The position numbers and the translations under genes were made by a program. Of a DNA stretch of 64,000 bases, positions 27,756-37,433 are shown in pieces (position 1 is the stretch's first letter; every line of letters starts with the position of its first letter). The notes under the pieces are model-generated. The model was given only the letters and a program-made list of their open reading frames with translations. It had not been told where the DNA came from and did no database searches. Source of the DNA: Chitinophagaceae bacterium (GTDB lineage Bacteria > Bacteroidota > Bacteroidia > Chitinophagales > Chitinophagaceae); assembly GCA_016722465.1 (NCBI GenBank), contig JADKJC010000001.1:1178001-1242000 (forward strand), in the 5' to 3' direction.

Positions 27756-30700
27756 TTATAAAGATACATTCAGACCAAAGGTGACAGTTTTAGCTGATGG
27801 ATAAGGGATGTATTCAATACCTACTGAAGGTACTCCGTTTACATTTTTATCTACATTCACTTCCGGATCAAATCCTGAGTACTTAGTAATTACGAACAGG
27901 TTTTGTCCAGTAACATAAACACTAACACCTTTGAAAATTTTACCTACATTTCCTACAGTATAAGTCAAAGTAGCGTTTGCCAATTTAAGATAATCACCTT
28001 TTTCAAGGAATCTTGAAGAAGCTGTTACAGGATTAGCAAAAGATTCTTTTATTGGATCCTGATATACAGACAAAGCAATATTCTTACCATTGTTGATACT
28101 TCCTACATTGATAACGTTATTCAATGTGTTGTTATATATCATATGTCCAAACGCACCATTCATATTAGCTGAAAAGCTTAATTTCTTATAAGAAACTGTT
28201 GTACTTATACCAAGCAGTTTAGTTGGATTCGGACTGCCTTTATAATACAATACGTCACCATCTTTGGTATAGTTGGCCAAACCGGTTGTTTTATCAAATC
28301 CAAGGAAGTCCCTGGTGAAAAAAGCATTGATAGGATAGTCGCTGCGGATTACTTCAACAGTTGATCCGGAAATACCTTGACCATCCAGTGCTCCTGTATT
28401 GATTGAACCTTTAATGCCGGTTACATTATTCTTAACAAAAGTAACGTTCACACCAAAATCCCAGCTAAAGTCTTTTTGACTAACAATATTTGCATTAACA
28501 GCAAATTCAAACCCTTTATTGATAATATTACCACCAAGGTTTTTCCATGTAGGTGCACCACCTGGTGCCGCCGGCTGAAGCGCAATTGTTGGATACAACA
28601 GGTCGGACGTATTTTTGTTAAAGTAGTCCATCGTTATAGATACCCTATTTTTAAGAATACTGATGTCTGCACCAATATTATACTGTTTATCAGCCTGCCA
28701 TTTCAAATCTACATTAGCGGTGTTGATTGGACCATAACTTCCACTACCGTCGCCCGAGAATCCATATCTTCTCTGCGCCGCACCGGATGGGAATTCCTGG
28801 TTACCGGTTTTACCCCAACCTGCACGTAATTTCAGGGAGTTTATAAAATCAACTTTGAAGAAACTTTCTTTAGAAATATTCCATGCTGCTGAGAAAGAAG
28901 GGAAATTACCATATTTATTATTTGTACCAAACTTGGTTGAACCATCTCTGCGTATAGTAGCAGTCAGCAAATATTTATCGTCATAGTTAAGTACAGCACG
29001 TCCGAAATAAGATTGTATTTCAGATGTAGGATCATTGAATGAGCTGATCGTTCTGTTGGTAGAGTTTGTGTACTGGATATAATTGGTAAAATCCAACCCA
29101 TAACTTCCGAAACCGCCATTCGGCTGGCCATAACCACCCATACTGGAACCTTTATTAGAATACTTGATATATTCAAAACCAACCAATGCATTCAAATTTA
29201 ATTTGCTGGCAATTTTTTCGTTGAAGTTCAATGTATGTGTGTACTGCTGTGTTATCAACTCATTTGTTGCGATTAAGGCACGGCCTTTATCCAACACATC
29301 ATTAAAGTTGATGAATGGCTGTAAACTTGTTCTCCTGTTACCGGTAGCATAGTTGATGCTGTACAAAAATCTGTACTCCAAAGATTTGATGATCTTAATA
29401 TAAGGAGAAATGCTCGCCAGAACTGTGGTAACTTTTGATTTGTCATCATACGCATTCTGCAATGCAACAGGGTTGATCAGGTCGCCACCTCTTTTTACGT
29501 TGAATGAATCATTGGTATTGGCTGCGTTACGCAGAACCAGTTTTTCAGTTGGATTCCATTGCAGTGCATTACCTATCAGGCTACCCCTGGAACCTGCATT
29601 GTTAGAAATAGGCGCTATATCATTAATGTACTGACTTGGGATAATATTAATATCCAATCCAAGGTTTTTCTTTTCCAGGAATTTAAAATTACCACTGATG
29701 TTTGCAGTATATTTTCTTATACCTGTTTTCTTAACAATACCTGTTTGGTCAAGCGCTCCTAATGAAAAACGATATCTTGCACCATCTGTACCGCCGCTTA
29801 TAGCAACATTGTAATTCTGCACGATGCCGGTTTGTGTAACTGCATCAAATGCATCTACACTTGAACCTTTATCATTGGCAGTTCCCAAACCATAATATTT
29901 TAGTGCTTCCCTGAATTGGCCTGCGTTCAATACTTCTAATTTCTTTGCAACTTTTGAAAAGCCTGCTGATACACCAAATTCAATTTTGGGCTGACCAGCC
30001 TGCCCTCTTTTAGTTGTGATCAACACAACACCATAAGCAGCCCTTGAACCGTACACCGCAGTAGCAGACGCATCTTTCAATACATCAATAGAAGCGATAT
30101 CATTCGGATTGATAAAATTCAGTGGATTTGAACCCGGATTGCTTCCGCCCAAACCAACATCACCAAGACCTGGTGCTACTGACCTGCCGTCCAAAGCAAC
30201 CCCATCCACTACATATAGAGGCTGGCCGCTACCTGTTACAGTAGAGTTACCCCTTATTTTAACAGTAGAAGCTCCACCCGGAGCACCTGTATTATTAATC
30301 ATTTGCACACCAGCTACCTTACCCTGGATCAACTGATCGGCAGAGGTATAAGTACCCTTGTTAAAATCTTTGGCCTGAACTGTTGAAACAGCACCAGTCA
30401 AATCTTTTCTTCTTGCAGTACCATAACCAACTACAACAACCTCATTAAGGTTGCCAACAGAAGTTTCCAGTTCAGCATTAACGGCAGATTTGCCGGCAAC
30501 GGCTACTTCCTGCCTGGAAATACCAGCACCAGTAAATACCAATACCGCATCAGCGCCTGCATTGTTTAAAGTGTAAACACCCTGGTTGTTGGTGGAAGTT
30601 GCGTTTTTAGTTCCTTTTACGGAAACTGTTACGCCGGGAAGTGGTTCCCCTTTCTTGTCTGTTACCGTTCCGGTAACTGTTTGGGCAAGCGACATGGCTG

Positions 30701-30758
30701 TGAACCCGAAGATGGCTACCAATAGCATGGCAGCTTTTCTCATAATGGCATGAGGCAT
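27756..30758 (-). CDS. SusC/RagA-family TonB-dependent outer-membrane transporter
   Basis: This 1000-residue protein starts at 30758 (MPHAIMRKAAM) or at the second Met, MRKAAM, with signal cleavage near SLAQ. An N-terminal carboxypeptidase-regulatory-like domain (TVTGTVTDKKGEPLPGVTVS) is followed by the TonB-box-like NEVVVVGYGTARRKDLTGAVS, the plug domain with VDGVALDGRS and IASIDVLKDASATAVYGSRA, and a 22-strand-type barrel ending TVTFGLNVSL. It imports oligomers using TonB energy, together with SusD. The upstream region holds LacI-type operator sites, so it is probably controlled by the divergent regulator. Confidence 0.95.
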   Translation of the reverse strand: MPHAIMRKAAMLLVAIFGFTAMSLAQTVTGTVTDKKGEPLPGVTVSVKGTKNATSTNNQGVYTLNNAGADAVLVFTGAGISRQEVAVAGKSAVNAELETSVGNLNEVVVVGYGTARRKDLTGAVSTVQAKDFNKGTYTSADQLIQGKVAGVQMINNTGAPGGASTVKIRGNSTVTGSGQPLYVVDGVALDGRSVAPGLGDVGLGGSNPGSNPLNFINPNDIASIDVLKDASATAVYGSRAAYGVVLITTKRGQAGQPKIEFGVSAGFSKVAKKLEVLNAGQFREALKYYGLGTANDKGSSVDAFDAVTQTGIVQNYNVAISGGTDGARYRFSLGALDQTGIVKKTGIRKYTANISGNFKFLEKKNLGLDINIIPSQYINDIAPISNNAGSRGSLIGNALQWNPTEKLVLRNAANTNDSFNVKRGGDLINPVALQNAYDDKSKVTTVLASISPYIKIIKSLEYRFLYSINYATGNRRTSLQPFINFNDVLDKGRALIATNELITQQYTHTLNFNEKIASKLNLNALVGFEYIKYSNKGSSMGGYGQPNGGFGSYGLDFTNYIQYTNSTNRTISSFNDPTSEIQSYFGRAVLNYDDKYLLTATIRRDGSTKFGTNNKYGNFPSFSAAWNISKESFFKVDFINSLKLRAGWGKTGNQEFPSGAAQRRYGFSGDGSGSYGPINTANVDLKWQADKQYNIGADISILKNRVSITMDYFNKNTSDLLYPTIALQPAAPGGAPTWKNLGGNIINKGFEFAVNANIVSQKDFSWDFGVNVTFVKNNVTGIKGSINTGALDGQGISGSTVEVIRSDYPINAFFTRDFLGFDKTTGLANYTKDGDVLYYKGSPNPTKLLGISTTVSYKKLSFSANMNGAFGHMIYNNTLNNVINVGSINNGKNIALSVYQDPIKESFANPVTASSRFLEKGDYLKLANATLTYTVGNVGKIFKGVSVYVTGQNLFVITKYSGFDPEVNVDKNVNGVPSVGIEYIPYPSAKTVTFGLNVSL

Positions 30759-30923
30759 AATCGTTAAGTTTTATGTTTTGGTAATGAAAGCATGTAATAA
30801 ACTACTAATGAGAACCTTGCAGAGTTGTATCATTAACAGCTTACTTTGTGTAAATGTAACATAATTTTACAAAAGTCATCAACTAAATTCCCCTATAATG
30901 AAGCTGAAAAGGCGAATTGAACT

Positions 30924-30959
30924 GCAAACGTTTGCGAAATTGATTGCGAAACGCTTTGC
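30924..30959. promoter_or_regulatory. LacI-type operator pair between susC and lacI-type gene
   Basis: GCAAACGTTTGC at 30924-30935 is a perfect 12-base palindrome with the AAACGTTT core typical of LacI/CcpA-family sites. A second, imperfect site GCGAAACGCTTTGC (30946-30959) has its centre 23 bases downstream, about two helical turns. The pair is 34 bases upstream of the regulator start and about 165 bases upstream of susC, so it probably serves autoregulation and control of susCD. Confidence 0.75.
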
Positions 30960-30992
30960 TGTGTATAAATTATTTTTTAGTTTCTTTGACAT

Positions 30993-31970
30993 ATGAATAA
31001 CACCACACTCAAAAAAATTTCTGAAATGCTTGGGCTAAGTATTTCAACTGTTTCGAGAGCATTAAAGGACCATCCTGATATTTCCGATAAAACAAAACAA
31101 CGGGTAACTGAGCTTGCCCAGGCACTCGATTATGAGCCCAACGCCAACGCCATTAACTTACGCACCAGCAAAAACAACCTGTTTGGCCTGATCGTGCCTT
31201 CCATATCTAATTTTTTTTACGACTCATTTATTACTGCCATTGAAGAGGAGTGCAGGAAAAATAATTACTCAATGATGATACTGCAATCTGGCGACGATGC
31301 AGCAGTAGAACAGGAAAACATAAAACTTTGCAGGCAGAACAGGGTATGTGGTTTATTTGCCTGCATCACCTCTCAAACAGTAAACCTGGATGCATTTAAT
31401 AAGCTTGGTAATATAGAAGTACCTGTAGTTTTTTTTGATAAAGTACCAGATGACAGCAGCTACAACAGGGTATGTGTAGCCGATGCCCTGTCAGCCACCA
31501 TTGCAGCCAATGCTATTATCGAGAAAAAAAAGAAAAAAGTGCTGGCCCTTTTTGGTAATAAAAACCTGTCCATCACTAAAAAACGGCTACTCGCTTTTGA
31601 CATAGCAACCGACAATAAAATAAAATCACTGGTAGCGTATGTAAACAATGCAGAAGAAGCAGAACAGGTGACTTCAAAATTGCTGAAAGAAAAACCAGAT
31701 ACTGTTTTTTGCATGAGTGATGAAATATTAACCGGTGCAATGAAAGCCATACAAAAAGAAGGATTAAAAATACCCGCTGACATTGCTGTGATCGCCATTA
31801 GCAATGGCTTCATTCCTAAATTATATTTTCCTGAAATTACCTATGTTGAAACAAGTGGATACAAGCTGGGCAAGCTGGCATTTTCCAGCATGATCGCCTG
31901 TGTTGCAGGGAGTAATTTTATGCAGGAACTGACCATTGAATCTTCATTGGTTGCTGGAGGTTCTATTTAA
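30993..31970 (+). CDS. LacI-family transcriptional regulator
   Basis: This 325-residue protein has an N-terminal LacI helix-turn-helix (TLKKISEMLGLSISTVSRAL, then DISDKTKQRVTELAQALDYEPN with the hinge helix) and a periplasmic-binding-protein-like ligand domain (from NLFGLIVPSISNFFYDSF; DEILTGAMKAIQKEGLKIPADIAVIA). It binds DNA as a dimer and responds to a sugar or sugar phosphate. Divergent placement and the operator palindrome immediately upstream indicate that it controls susCD and itself. The Lys run EKKKKK in the effector domain is unusual but in frame. Confidence 0.92.
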   Translation: MNNTTLKKISEMLGLSISTVSRALKDHPDISDKTKQRVTELAQALDYEPNANAINLRTSKNNLFGLIVPSISNFFYDSFITAIEEECRKNNYSMMILQSGDDAAVEQENIKLCRQNRVCGLFACITSQTVNLDAFNKLGNIEVPVVFFDKVPDDSSYNRVCVADALSATIAANAIIEKKKKKVLALFGNKNLSITKKRLLAFDIATDNKIKSLVAYVNNAEEAEQVTSKLLKEKPDTVFCMSDEILTGAMKAIQKEGLKIPADIAVIAISNGFIPKLYFPEITYVETSGYKLGKLAFSSMIACVAGSNFMQELTIESSLVAGGSI

Positions 31971-32012
31971 TTCAATGCCATTGTTTTACTTTGTGTAGTT
32001 ATAATCTGATAA

Positions 32013-32513
32013 ATGGGTAATACCGACGTCATTGATATCATTGAGCATTCAAAGCACCTGGAGGCGGAGAATGAAAGCCTGAAAAGCATACTGCATCAGT
32101 ATGACCAGGTTGCTGCACTGAAAAATATTGAAAAAAGAGAACTGGAAGAAAAAGTATCCGCAGGCGCCGGCTTCAAAAGCAGCTTTGATCAACAGTTGGA
32201 TGAACTGATGCTGGTAAAAAACTACGTACATGAGTTGATGCAAAAAGCTGCAGCTGCTGCAGAAAGAGAGGCAGATCTTGAGAAACAGGTAACGCTTTCC
32301 GTTAGTACTTCCTACCAGCTGGAAGAAATAAAGAGCAAGTATAATTATTTACTGGTACAGCTGGATGATCTTTCAGAAAGATTACAGCAAATGAACATTC
32401 AAAATATCATCAAACAGCAATATGCAGGCCGCATAGCAGAACTGGAAAGCCAGCTGGCCAATGCAGAAGACGAAATCACTGCATTAAAAAATTCTTCCGA
32501 AGAAACAATATAA
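32013..32513 (+). CDS. Coiled-coil protein, unknown
   Basis: This 166-residue acidic protein has no signal peptide or membrane segment. Heptad-like patterns run nearly throughout: HSKHLEAENESLKSILHQYD near the N-terminus and RIAELESQLANAEDEITALKN at the C-terminus. It lies 42 bases after the LacI-type gene and 80 bases before pdxH on the same strand. It may be a cytoplasmic scaffold; no family is recognised. Confidence 0.6.
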   Translation: MGNTDVIDIIEHSKHLEAENESLKSILHQYDQVAALKNIEKRELEEKVSAGAGFKSSFDQQLDELMLVKNYVHELMQKAAAAAEREADLEKQVTLSVSTSYQLEEIKSKYNYLLVQLDDLSERLQQMNIQNIIKQQYAGRIAELESQLANAEDEITALKNSSEETI

Positions 32514-32593
32514 CCTACGCTGATATTTATCATAGCTTTTGCCTTTTCATATTTATTTTATTTGCAGCAACTTTGCTGTTTAAATTGAAGTAT

Positions 32594-33235
32594 ATGAAAA
32601 AGATCGCTGATATTAGAAAAGATTACATGTTGAAAAGCTTTACAGAAGCCGATGCTGAAGCTAATGCCATCAAACAATTCACAAGCTGGTGGAATGATGC
32701 CATCAGTAGCGAAATTGATGAAGTAAATGCCCTTACGTTGTCTACTGCAACAAAAGACGGCAAACCATCTGCAAGAATAGTACTACTGAAAGGATATGAT
32801 AACAATGGCTTTGTTTTCTTTACCAATTACAACAGCAACAAAGGCCTGGAATTGGCAGCCAATCCTCAGGCATGTATGGTTTTTTTCTGGAAAGAACTGG
32901 AGCGCCAGGTGAAAGTGGAAGGCATCATAGAAAAGTTAACGGATGCAGAAAATGATGAATACTACTTCTCAAGACCTATCGGTAGCCAGGTGGGGGCATG
33001 GTCTTCTCCGCAAAGTGAAGTAATAGCCAGCCGGAGCGTAATTGAAGAGAATGTAAAAAAATATGAAGCCCAATTCACAACCATTCCCATCACCCGGCCA
33101 CCACATTGGGGGGGGTACCGCCTAAAGCCACATCTAATTGAATTTTGGCAGGGCAGACCTAACCGTTTACATGACCGGCTGCAATATACATTGCAGCATG
33201 GAACTGACTGGAAATTGGAACGCTTAGCTCCTTGA
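32594..33235 (+). CDS. pdxH: Pyridoxamine 5'-phosphate oxidase
   Basis: This 213-residue protein makes pyridoxal 5'-phosphate from pyridoxine or pyridoxamine phosphate with FMN and O2, in the cytosol. Family signatures are ALTLSTATKDGKPSARIVLLKG, FFTNYNSNKGLELAANP, QVKVEGIIEKL, SRPIGSQVGAWSSPQS and the C-terminal WGGYRLKPHLIEFWQGRPNRLHDR, ending WKLERLAP. I chose the ATG at 32594 (MKKIADIRKDY); a TTG 21 bases upstream would add residues not typical of the family. The length fits the family. Confidence 0.95.
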   Translation: MKKIADIRKDYMLKSFTEADAEANAIKQFTSWWNDAISSEIDEVNALTLSTATKDGKPSARIVLLKGYDNNGFVFFTNYNSNKGLELAANPQACMVFFWKELERQVKVEGIIEKLTDAENDEYYFSRPIGSQVGAWSSPQSEVIASRSVIEENVKKYEAQFTTIPITRPPHWGGYRLKPHLIEFWQGRPNRLHDRLQYTLQHGTDWKLERLAP

Positions 33236-33267
33236 TTAAAAAATAACAAATTGAAAGGATAGAAGTA

Positions 33268-34041
33268 CTAAAAAATCCATTCTACTTCTCCAAAATAAAA
33301 GTAGTTATCAATGGTATCGGTAGTGTATAAACGGCCATCCGCCGTCACTCCCTTTATCACTGTACTAAATTCCACTGTTCCTTTTTTGAGTTTCACCCTG
33401 CAATTCAATTTAAAAAGATGGGTATTGTAGGCCGCCAGGATTCTATTAAAGGAAATAGCATGGAGTTCATCTGCCCTTTTTAATACCCTTTGATGCAGTT
33501 CTTTTGCAAGCATCAGCACATCAAAACTGTTACCTGTTATCTGCTTCAGGGAAACAATATTGCTCAACCAGCCGTCAAACACTGTTTGATTGATATTAAT
33601 CCCGATACCTATTACCGCATATTTCCAAAAGCTTTCAAATTTGCAGGATGTCTTTCCGGAATTGTTTCTTCCGATTACATTCTCTATCAGCACTCCTCCT
33701 GCCTTTCTGTCACGCCAGTAGATATCATTAGGCCACTTTATATAAGTTTCTTCGCCTGCGTAAATACTGAAGAAATCATAACATGCCAATGCAACGGCCG
33801 CCGACAATTTAAATTGCGCTGCCACTTGTAAGGATTTTGGCTCGATTATAATACTAATTGCTATGTTTTGCCCGTTTCCTGTGTGCCATGTTTTACCTCG
33901 TTGGCCTTTTCCTCCCGTTTGGTCAAAGGCAAAAAAGGCATCTCCGTGTTTCGCCAATCCTGCATGAACCTTTGCCATGGCATAGTTGTTGGTGCTGTCC
34001 ACGCTATCCAGTATGGTAAAGGTATAATTGGAGGAAGGCAT
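33268..34041 (-). CDS. birA: Biotin--[acetyl-CoA-carboxylase] ligase
   Basis: This 257-residue enzyme activates biotin with ATP and transfers it to the carboxyl carrier protein. It has STNNYAM, the adenylate-binding GKGQRGKTWHTGNGQN (variant of GRGRxGRxW), KWPNDIYWRDRKAGGVLIE and GIGININ. There is no N-terminal DNA-binding domain, so it is a ligase only, not a repressor. The ATG at 34041 (MPSSNYTFTILD) is preferred; a longer frame to 34137 adds an unlikely leader. It is divergent from rsfS. Confidence 0.92.
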   Translation of the reverse strand: MPSSNYTFTILDSVDSTNNYAMAKVHAGLAKHGDAFFAFDQTGGKGQRGKTWHTGNGQNIAISIIIEPKSLQVAAQFKLSAAVALACYDFFSIYAGEETYIKWPNDIYWRDRKAGGVLIENVIGRNNSGKTSCKFESFWKYAVIGIGININQTVFDGWLSNIVSLKQITGNSFDVLMLAKELHQRVLKRADELHAISFNRILAAYNTHLFKLNCRVKLKKGTVEFSTVIKGVTADGRLYTTDTIDNYFYFGEVEWIF

Positions 34042-34166
34042 AGTGCAGTTGTTGATAAAGAAATTGTATTTTTGAACCCTGTTGCAATCTACATGCAACA
34101 GCTGATAAAAAAAAGAAAAGCGGGCAGTAGTCTGCAATCATTCATATAAAAAGTAAAAGTATCAAT

Positions 34167-34571
34167 TTGAATAACCTTACAGTTTTACAAAGCCGCAAAA
34201 AAAACACAGTAACACGGCTCACAAGGAACAGCAAAATCTTCAAAGCAATCATCACCGCCATCCAGGAAAAAAAAGGAGAAAAGATCATTAGCCTTGACCT
34301 TCGGAAAATTCCAGAAGCAGTGGCTGATTTTTTCATCATCTGCGAAGCCAACAATACCACACAGTTGAAAGCAATAGCCGATTCGATTGAGCACGGGGTA
34401 AGTGAAAAATGCCTTGAAAAGCCCTATAAACATGAAGGCAGGCAGGCACAGCAATGGATACTGATCGATTACATCAACATTGTGGTACATGTAATGATGC
34501 CTGAACCAAGAAAGTTTTACCAGTTGGAAGAGATGTGGAGCGATGCCCAGGTAATGGAACACAACGATTAA
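34167..34571 (+). CDS. rsfS: Ribosome silencing factor RsfS (Iojap/YbeB)
   Basis: This 134-residue protein binds ribosomal protein L14 and blocks subunit joining in starved cells. The domain is clear from SKIFKAIITAIQEKKGEKIISLDLRKIPEAVADFFIICEA through GRQAQQWILIDYINIVVHVM to the end. No ATG is available before the conserved domain, so the TTG at 34167 (reading MNNLTVLQSRKK) is the most likely start. It is followed by ftsH after 60 bases; the rsfS-ftsH order suggests co-transcription. Confidence 0.92.
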   Translation: MNNLTVLQSRKKNTVTRLTRNSKIFKAIITAIQEKKGEKIISLDLRKIPEAVADFFIICEANNTTQLKAIADSIEHGVSEKCLEKPYKHEGRQAQQWILIDYINIVVHVMMPEPRKFYQLEEMWSDAQVMEHND

Positions 34572-34631
34572 TCAATTTATTTGTTATAGCTATAATAAAC
34601 AATCAAAAACAAATTCGTAAGAACGCATTTT

Positions 34632-36671
34632 ATGTCAGAAGAAAACACAACAGAGACGAACAGGAAATCCAATCCTAATAACATACCTTCTACCGGTGGC
34701 GATGACCAGAATAAAAAGAAACCAAGGTTTAATATTTACTGGATATACGGGCTTGCATTTGCGGCACTGATTGGCTGGAACCTTTTCAGGGGTGTGGCCA
34801 TTGCCGGCATTGAAACCTCAGAAGTGAGTTTTTATGAAATGATCAAGATGGGTGATGTTGAAAAAACAAAGACCATCCGAAACAAAAATATCGTAAGGGT
34901 ATTTTTATACCAGGATTCTGTAAAGAAACACGAAGATTTTTACAGGCGCATTTTACCTGAAAAAAACCAATACGAAGTATTGGTTAAAAATACCGGTGCA
35001 CAGTTATATTTTGGTGTGGCTAAGGACAAAACCATCTCTGAATTAATGGCTAGTTTTTATGATAAGAATCCACTGGTAAAAAGAGTTCCCGACTTTCCGG
35101 ATGATGAAGGCGAATTGTTCACACAACTGGTAACCACACTGCTGCCTATTTTATTGATCGGGTTACTGTTCATTATGATGATGCGTAAAGTAGGTGGACC
35201 AGGCGGCTCTGGTGGCGGACCAGGCGGTATTTTCAATATTGGTAAATCAAAAGCTACGTTGTTTGATAAAGCCTCTAAAGTAAACATCAACTTTGGTGAT
35301 GTGGCAGGTTTGGATGAAGCGAAAGTTGAAGTGATGGAGATTGTTGACTTCTTAAAAAATCCTAAAAAATATACTGCACTTGGAGGTAAAATCCCCAAAG
35401 GCGCTTTACTGATCGGTCCTCCGGGTACCGGTAAAACCTTGCTGGCAAAAGCAGTGGCTGGTGAAGCTCAGGTACCTTTCTTCAGCCTGAGTGGTAGTGA
35501 TTTTGTGGAGATGTTTGTTGGTGTGGGTGCCAGCCGTGTAAGAGATTTATTTAAGCAGGCAAGGGAAAAAGCACCCTGTATCATATTCATAGATGAGATT
35601 GATGCGATAGGAAGGGCAAGAGGCAAGAATGTAATGATGAGTAATGATGAAAGGGAAAACACCCTGAACCAGTTGCTGGTGGAAATGGATGGATTTGGAA
35701 CAGACTTAGGCATCATCATCTTAGCAGCTACCAACAGGCCGGATGTACTGGATTCCGCATTGCTTCGCCCGGGCAGGTTCGACAGGCAGATATCTATTGA
35801 TAAACCAGATTTAGTTGGAAGGGAAGCTATTTTTAAAGTGCATTTGCAACCCATAAAAATTTCTTCCACTTTAGATATTCATAAACTGGCAGAACAAACA
35901 CCGGGTTTTGCAGGTGCTGATATTGCCAATGTTTGTAATGAAGCCGCTTTGATCGCTGCAAGAAAAGGCAAGGATTCTGTTGATATGAGTGACTTCCAGG
36001 ATGCGATTGACAGGGTAATTGGTGGATTGGAAAAGAAAAACAAGATCATATCTCCTGAAGAAAAAGAGATCATCGCTTATCATGAAGCAGGACATGCTAT
36101 CTGTGGATGGTATCTCGAACATGCGTATCCTTTATTAAAAGTAACCGTGGTACCGAGAGGTACAGCAGCATTGGGTTATGCTCAGTACACGCCAAAAGAA
36201 CAATACCTGTATAACACAGACCAGTTGATGGACCAGATTTGTATGACATTGGGTGGAAGAGCAAGTGAAGATATTTTCTTTGGCAAGATAAGCACCGGTG
36301 CAAGCAATGACCTGCAGCAGATTTCAAGAATTGCTTACAGCATGATCACCGTGTATGGTATGAATGATAAAGTTGGTAACGTTAGCTATTACGATCCAAC
36401 ACAGGAAAACACTTTTGTAAAACCATTCAGCGAAGAGACTGGTAAAATGATTGATGAAGAAGTGAGGAAACTGATTGTTGTTGCCTATACAAGAACCAAA
36501 GCATTGCTTACAGAAAAGAAAGGCGATGTGGAACTGCTGGCAAAAGAATTATTAAAGAAAGAAGTATTGTTTAAGAGCGATGTGGAAGCATTGATCGGCA
36601 AAAGGCCTTTCGAAGAAAAGAAAGCACTGGATGTACCAGACGATACTTCTATGCCTGATCAAAAATTCTAA
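34632..36671 (+). CDS. ftsH: ATP-dependent zinc metalloprotease FtsH
   Basis: This 679-residue inner-membrane AAA+ protease degrades misfolded membrane proteins and regulators. Two membrane segments (about 36-54, and about 165-185 in [19 protein letters not shown]) flank a periplasmic domain. A Gly-rich linker follows, then Walker A GPPGTGKT (about 262-269), Walker [10 protein letters not shown], the second region of homology [19 protein letters not shown], and the zinc site HEAGH (about 483-487). The C-terminal tail is short. All catalytic residues are present. A LUD-domain gene begins 5 bases after the stop. Confidence 0.97.
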   Translation: MSEENTTETNRKSNPNNIPSTGGDDQNKKKPRFNIYWIYGLAFAALIGWNLFRGVAIAGIETSEVSFYEMIKMGDVEKTKTIRNKNIVRVFLYQDSVKKHEDFYRRILPEKNQYEVLVKNTGAQLYFGVAKDKTISELMASFYDKNPLVKRVPDFPDDEGELFTQLVTTLLPILLIGLLFIMMMRKVGGPGGSGGGPGGIFNIGKSKATLFDKASKVNINFGDVAGLDEAKVEVMEIVDFLKNPKKYTALGGKIPKGALLIGPPGTGKTLLAKAVAGEAQVPFFSLSGSDFVEMFVGVGASRVRDLFKQAREKAPCIIFIDEIDAIGRARGKNVMMSNDERENTLNQLLVEMDGFGTDLGIIILAATNRPDVLDSALLRPGRFDRQISIDKPDLVGREAIFKVHLQPIKISSTLDIHKLAEQTPGFAGADIANVCNEAALIAARKGKDSVDMSDFQDAIDRVIGGLEKKNKIISPEEKEIIAYHEAGHAICGWYLEHAYPLLKVTVVPRGTAALGYAQYTPKEQYLYNTDQLMDQICMTLGGRASEDIFFGKISTGASNDLQQISRIAYSMITVYGMNDKVGNVSYYDPTQENTFVKPFSEETGKMIDEEVRKLIVVAYTRTKALLTEKKGDVELLAKELLKKEVLFKSDVEALIGKRPFEEKKALDVPDDTSMPDQKF

Positions 36672-36676
36672 TTGAT

Positions 36677-37290
36677 TTGACAAACGCAAAAGAAAATATT
36701 TTAAAAAGGATACAAAAGGCACTGGCTAACCCGGTGCCTTTGCCTTTTCCATTGAGCGAGGGCAGTGCCGATATTTACCAGCAATCAACAGATGAGCCTG
36801 CCATTATTTTTGCTGAAGCATTTACCAAACTGCAGGGCAAGTTTGTTTTTTGCCTGGATGAAAAGAAATGCTGCAGCAGGTACAGCAACTGATCACTGCC
36901 AAAGAATGGACAAAAATTTATTGTGAAGAACCACAGTGGAATGATGCATTCAGCAATACCATCAGCCTGGAAAGTTGCCACGCTTCTGTTACCGGTTGTG
37001 AATATTTGGTAGCAAGAACAGGCACGATCGTACTAAGTTCAGCTCAACAAAACGGCCGTACCGCAAGTGTTTATGCACCCATTCATATCTGTATCGCCTA
37101 TACAAACCAGCTTGTGTATGATGTAAAAGATGCGTTGCAGGCCATCAAAGAAAAATATGTACGTAATATCCCTTCCTTTATAAGCTTTGCAAGTGGCCCA
37201 AGCCGTACTGCTGATATTGAAAAGACTTTAGTAACGGGCGTGCATGGCCCAAAAGAAGTGTATCTTTTTTTAGTGGAGGTGAAGGAATAA
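36677..37290 (+). CDS. LUD-domain protein (LutC/YkgG-like), one frame break
   Basis: This is about 204 residues once one missing base is restored. The first frame (TTG start at 36677, MTNAKENILKRIQKAL) ends at 36892; the second starts inside it at 36868 (MLQQVQQLITAKEW). Adding one A to the A4 run at 36861-36864 joins them as FCLDEKEMLQQVQQL. LUD features are the N-terminal ILKRIQKAL, then CEYLVARTGTIVLSS and FISFASGPSRTADIEKTLVTGVHGP. LutC-type proteins form part of the LutABC lactate-oxidation system, but LutA and LutB are not next to it. It follows ftsH by 5 bases and is probably co-transcribed with it. Confidence 0.8.
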
Positions 37291-37355
37291 ACTGTTGCTT
37301 GGTTAGATGGCTAAATGGCTGAATTGTTGTGCAGGTACTGTAATTTAGATGCCCC

Positions 37356-37433
37356 TTCAACAATTCAACAATTCAACAATTCAACAATTCAACAATTCAA
37401 CAATTCAACAATTCAACAATTCTACAATTCTAC
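37356..37433. repeat. Octamer microsatellite between convergent genes
   Basis: Eight exact tandem copies of TTCAACAA (37356-37419) are followed by two variant copies with TTCTACAA spacing to 37433. The last variant units overlap the stop region of the leftward TsaC/YrdC gene (stop at 37422-37424), so the final codons (EVEL-stop) are encoded by repeat-like sequence. Confidence 0.9.

Noticed and set aside
37356..37433. CRISPR array
   Set aside because: The units are contiguous 8-base copies without spacers, and there are no cas genes.
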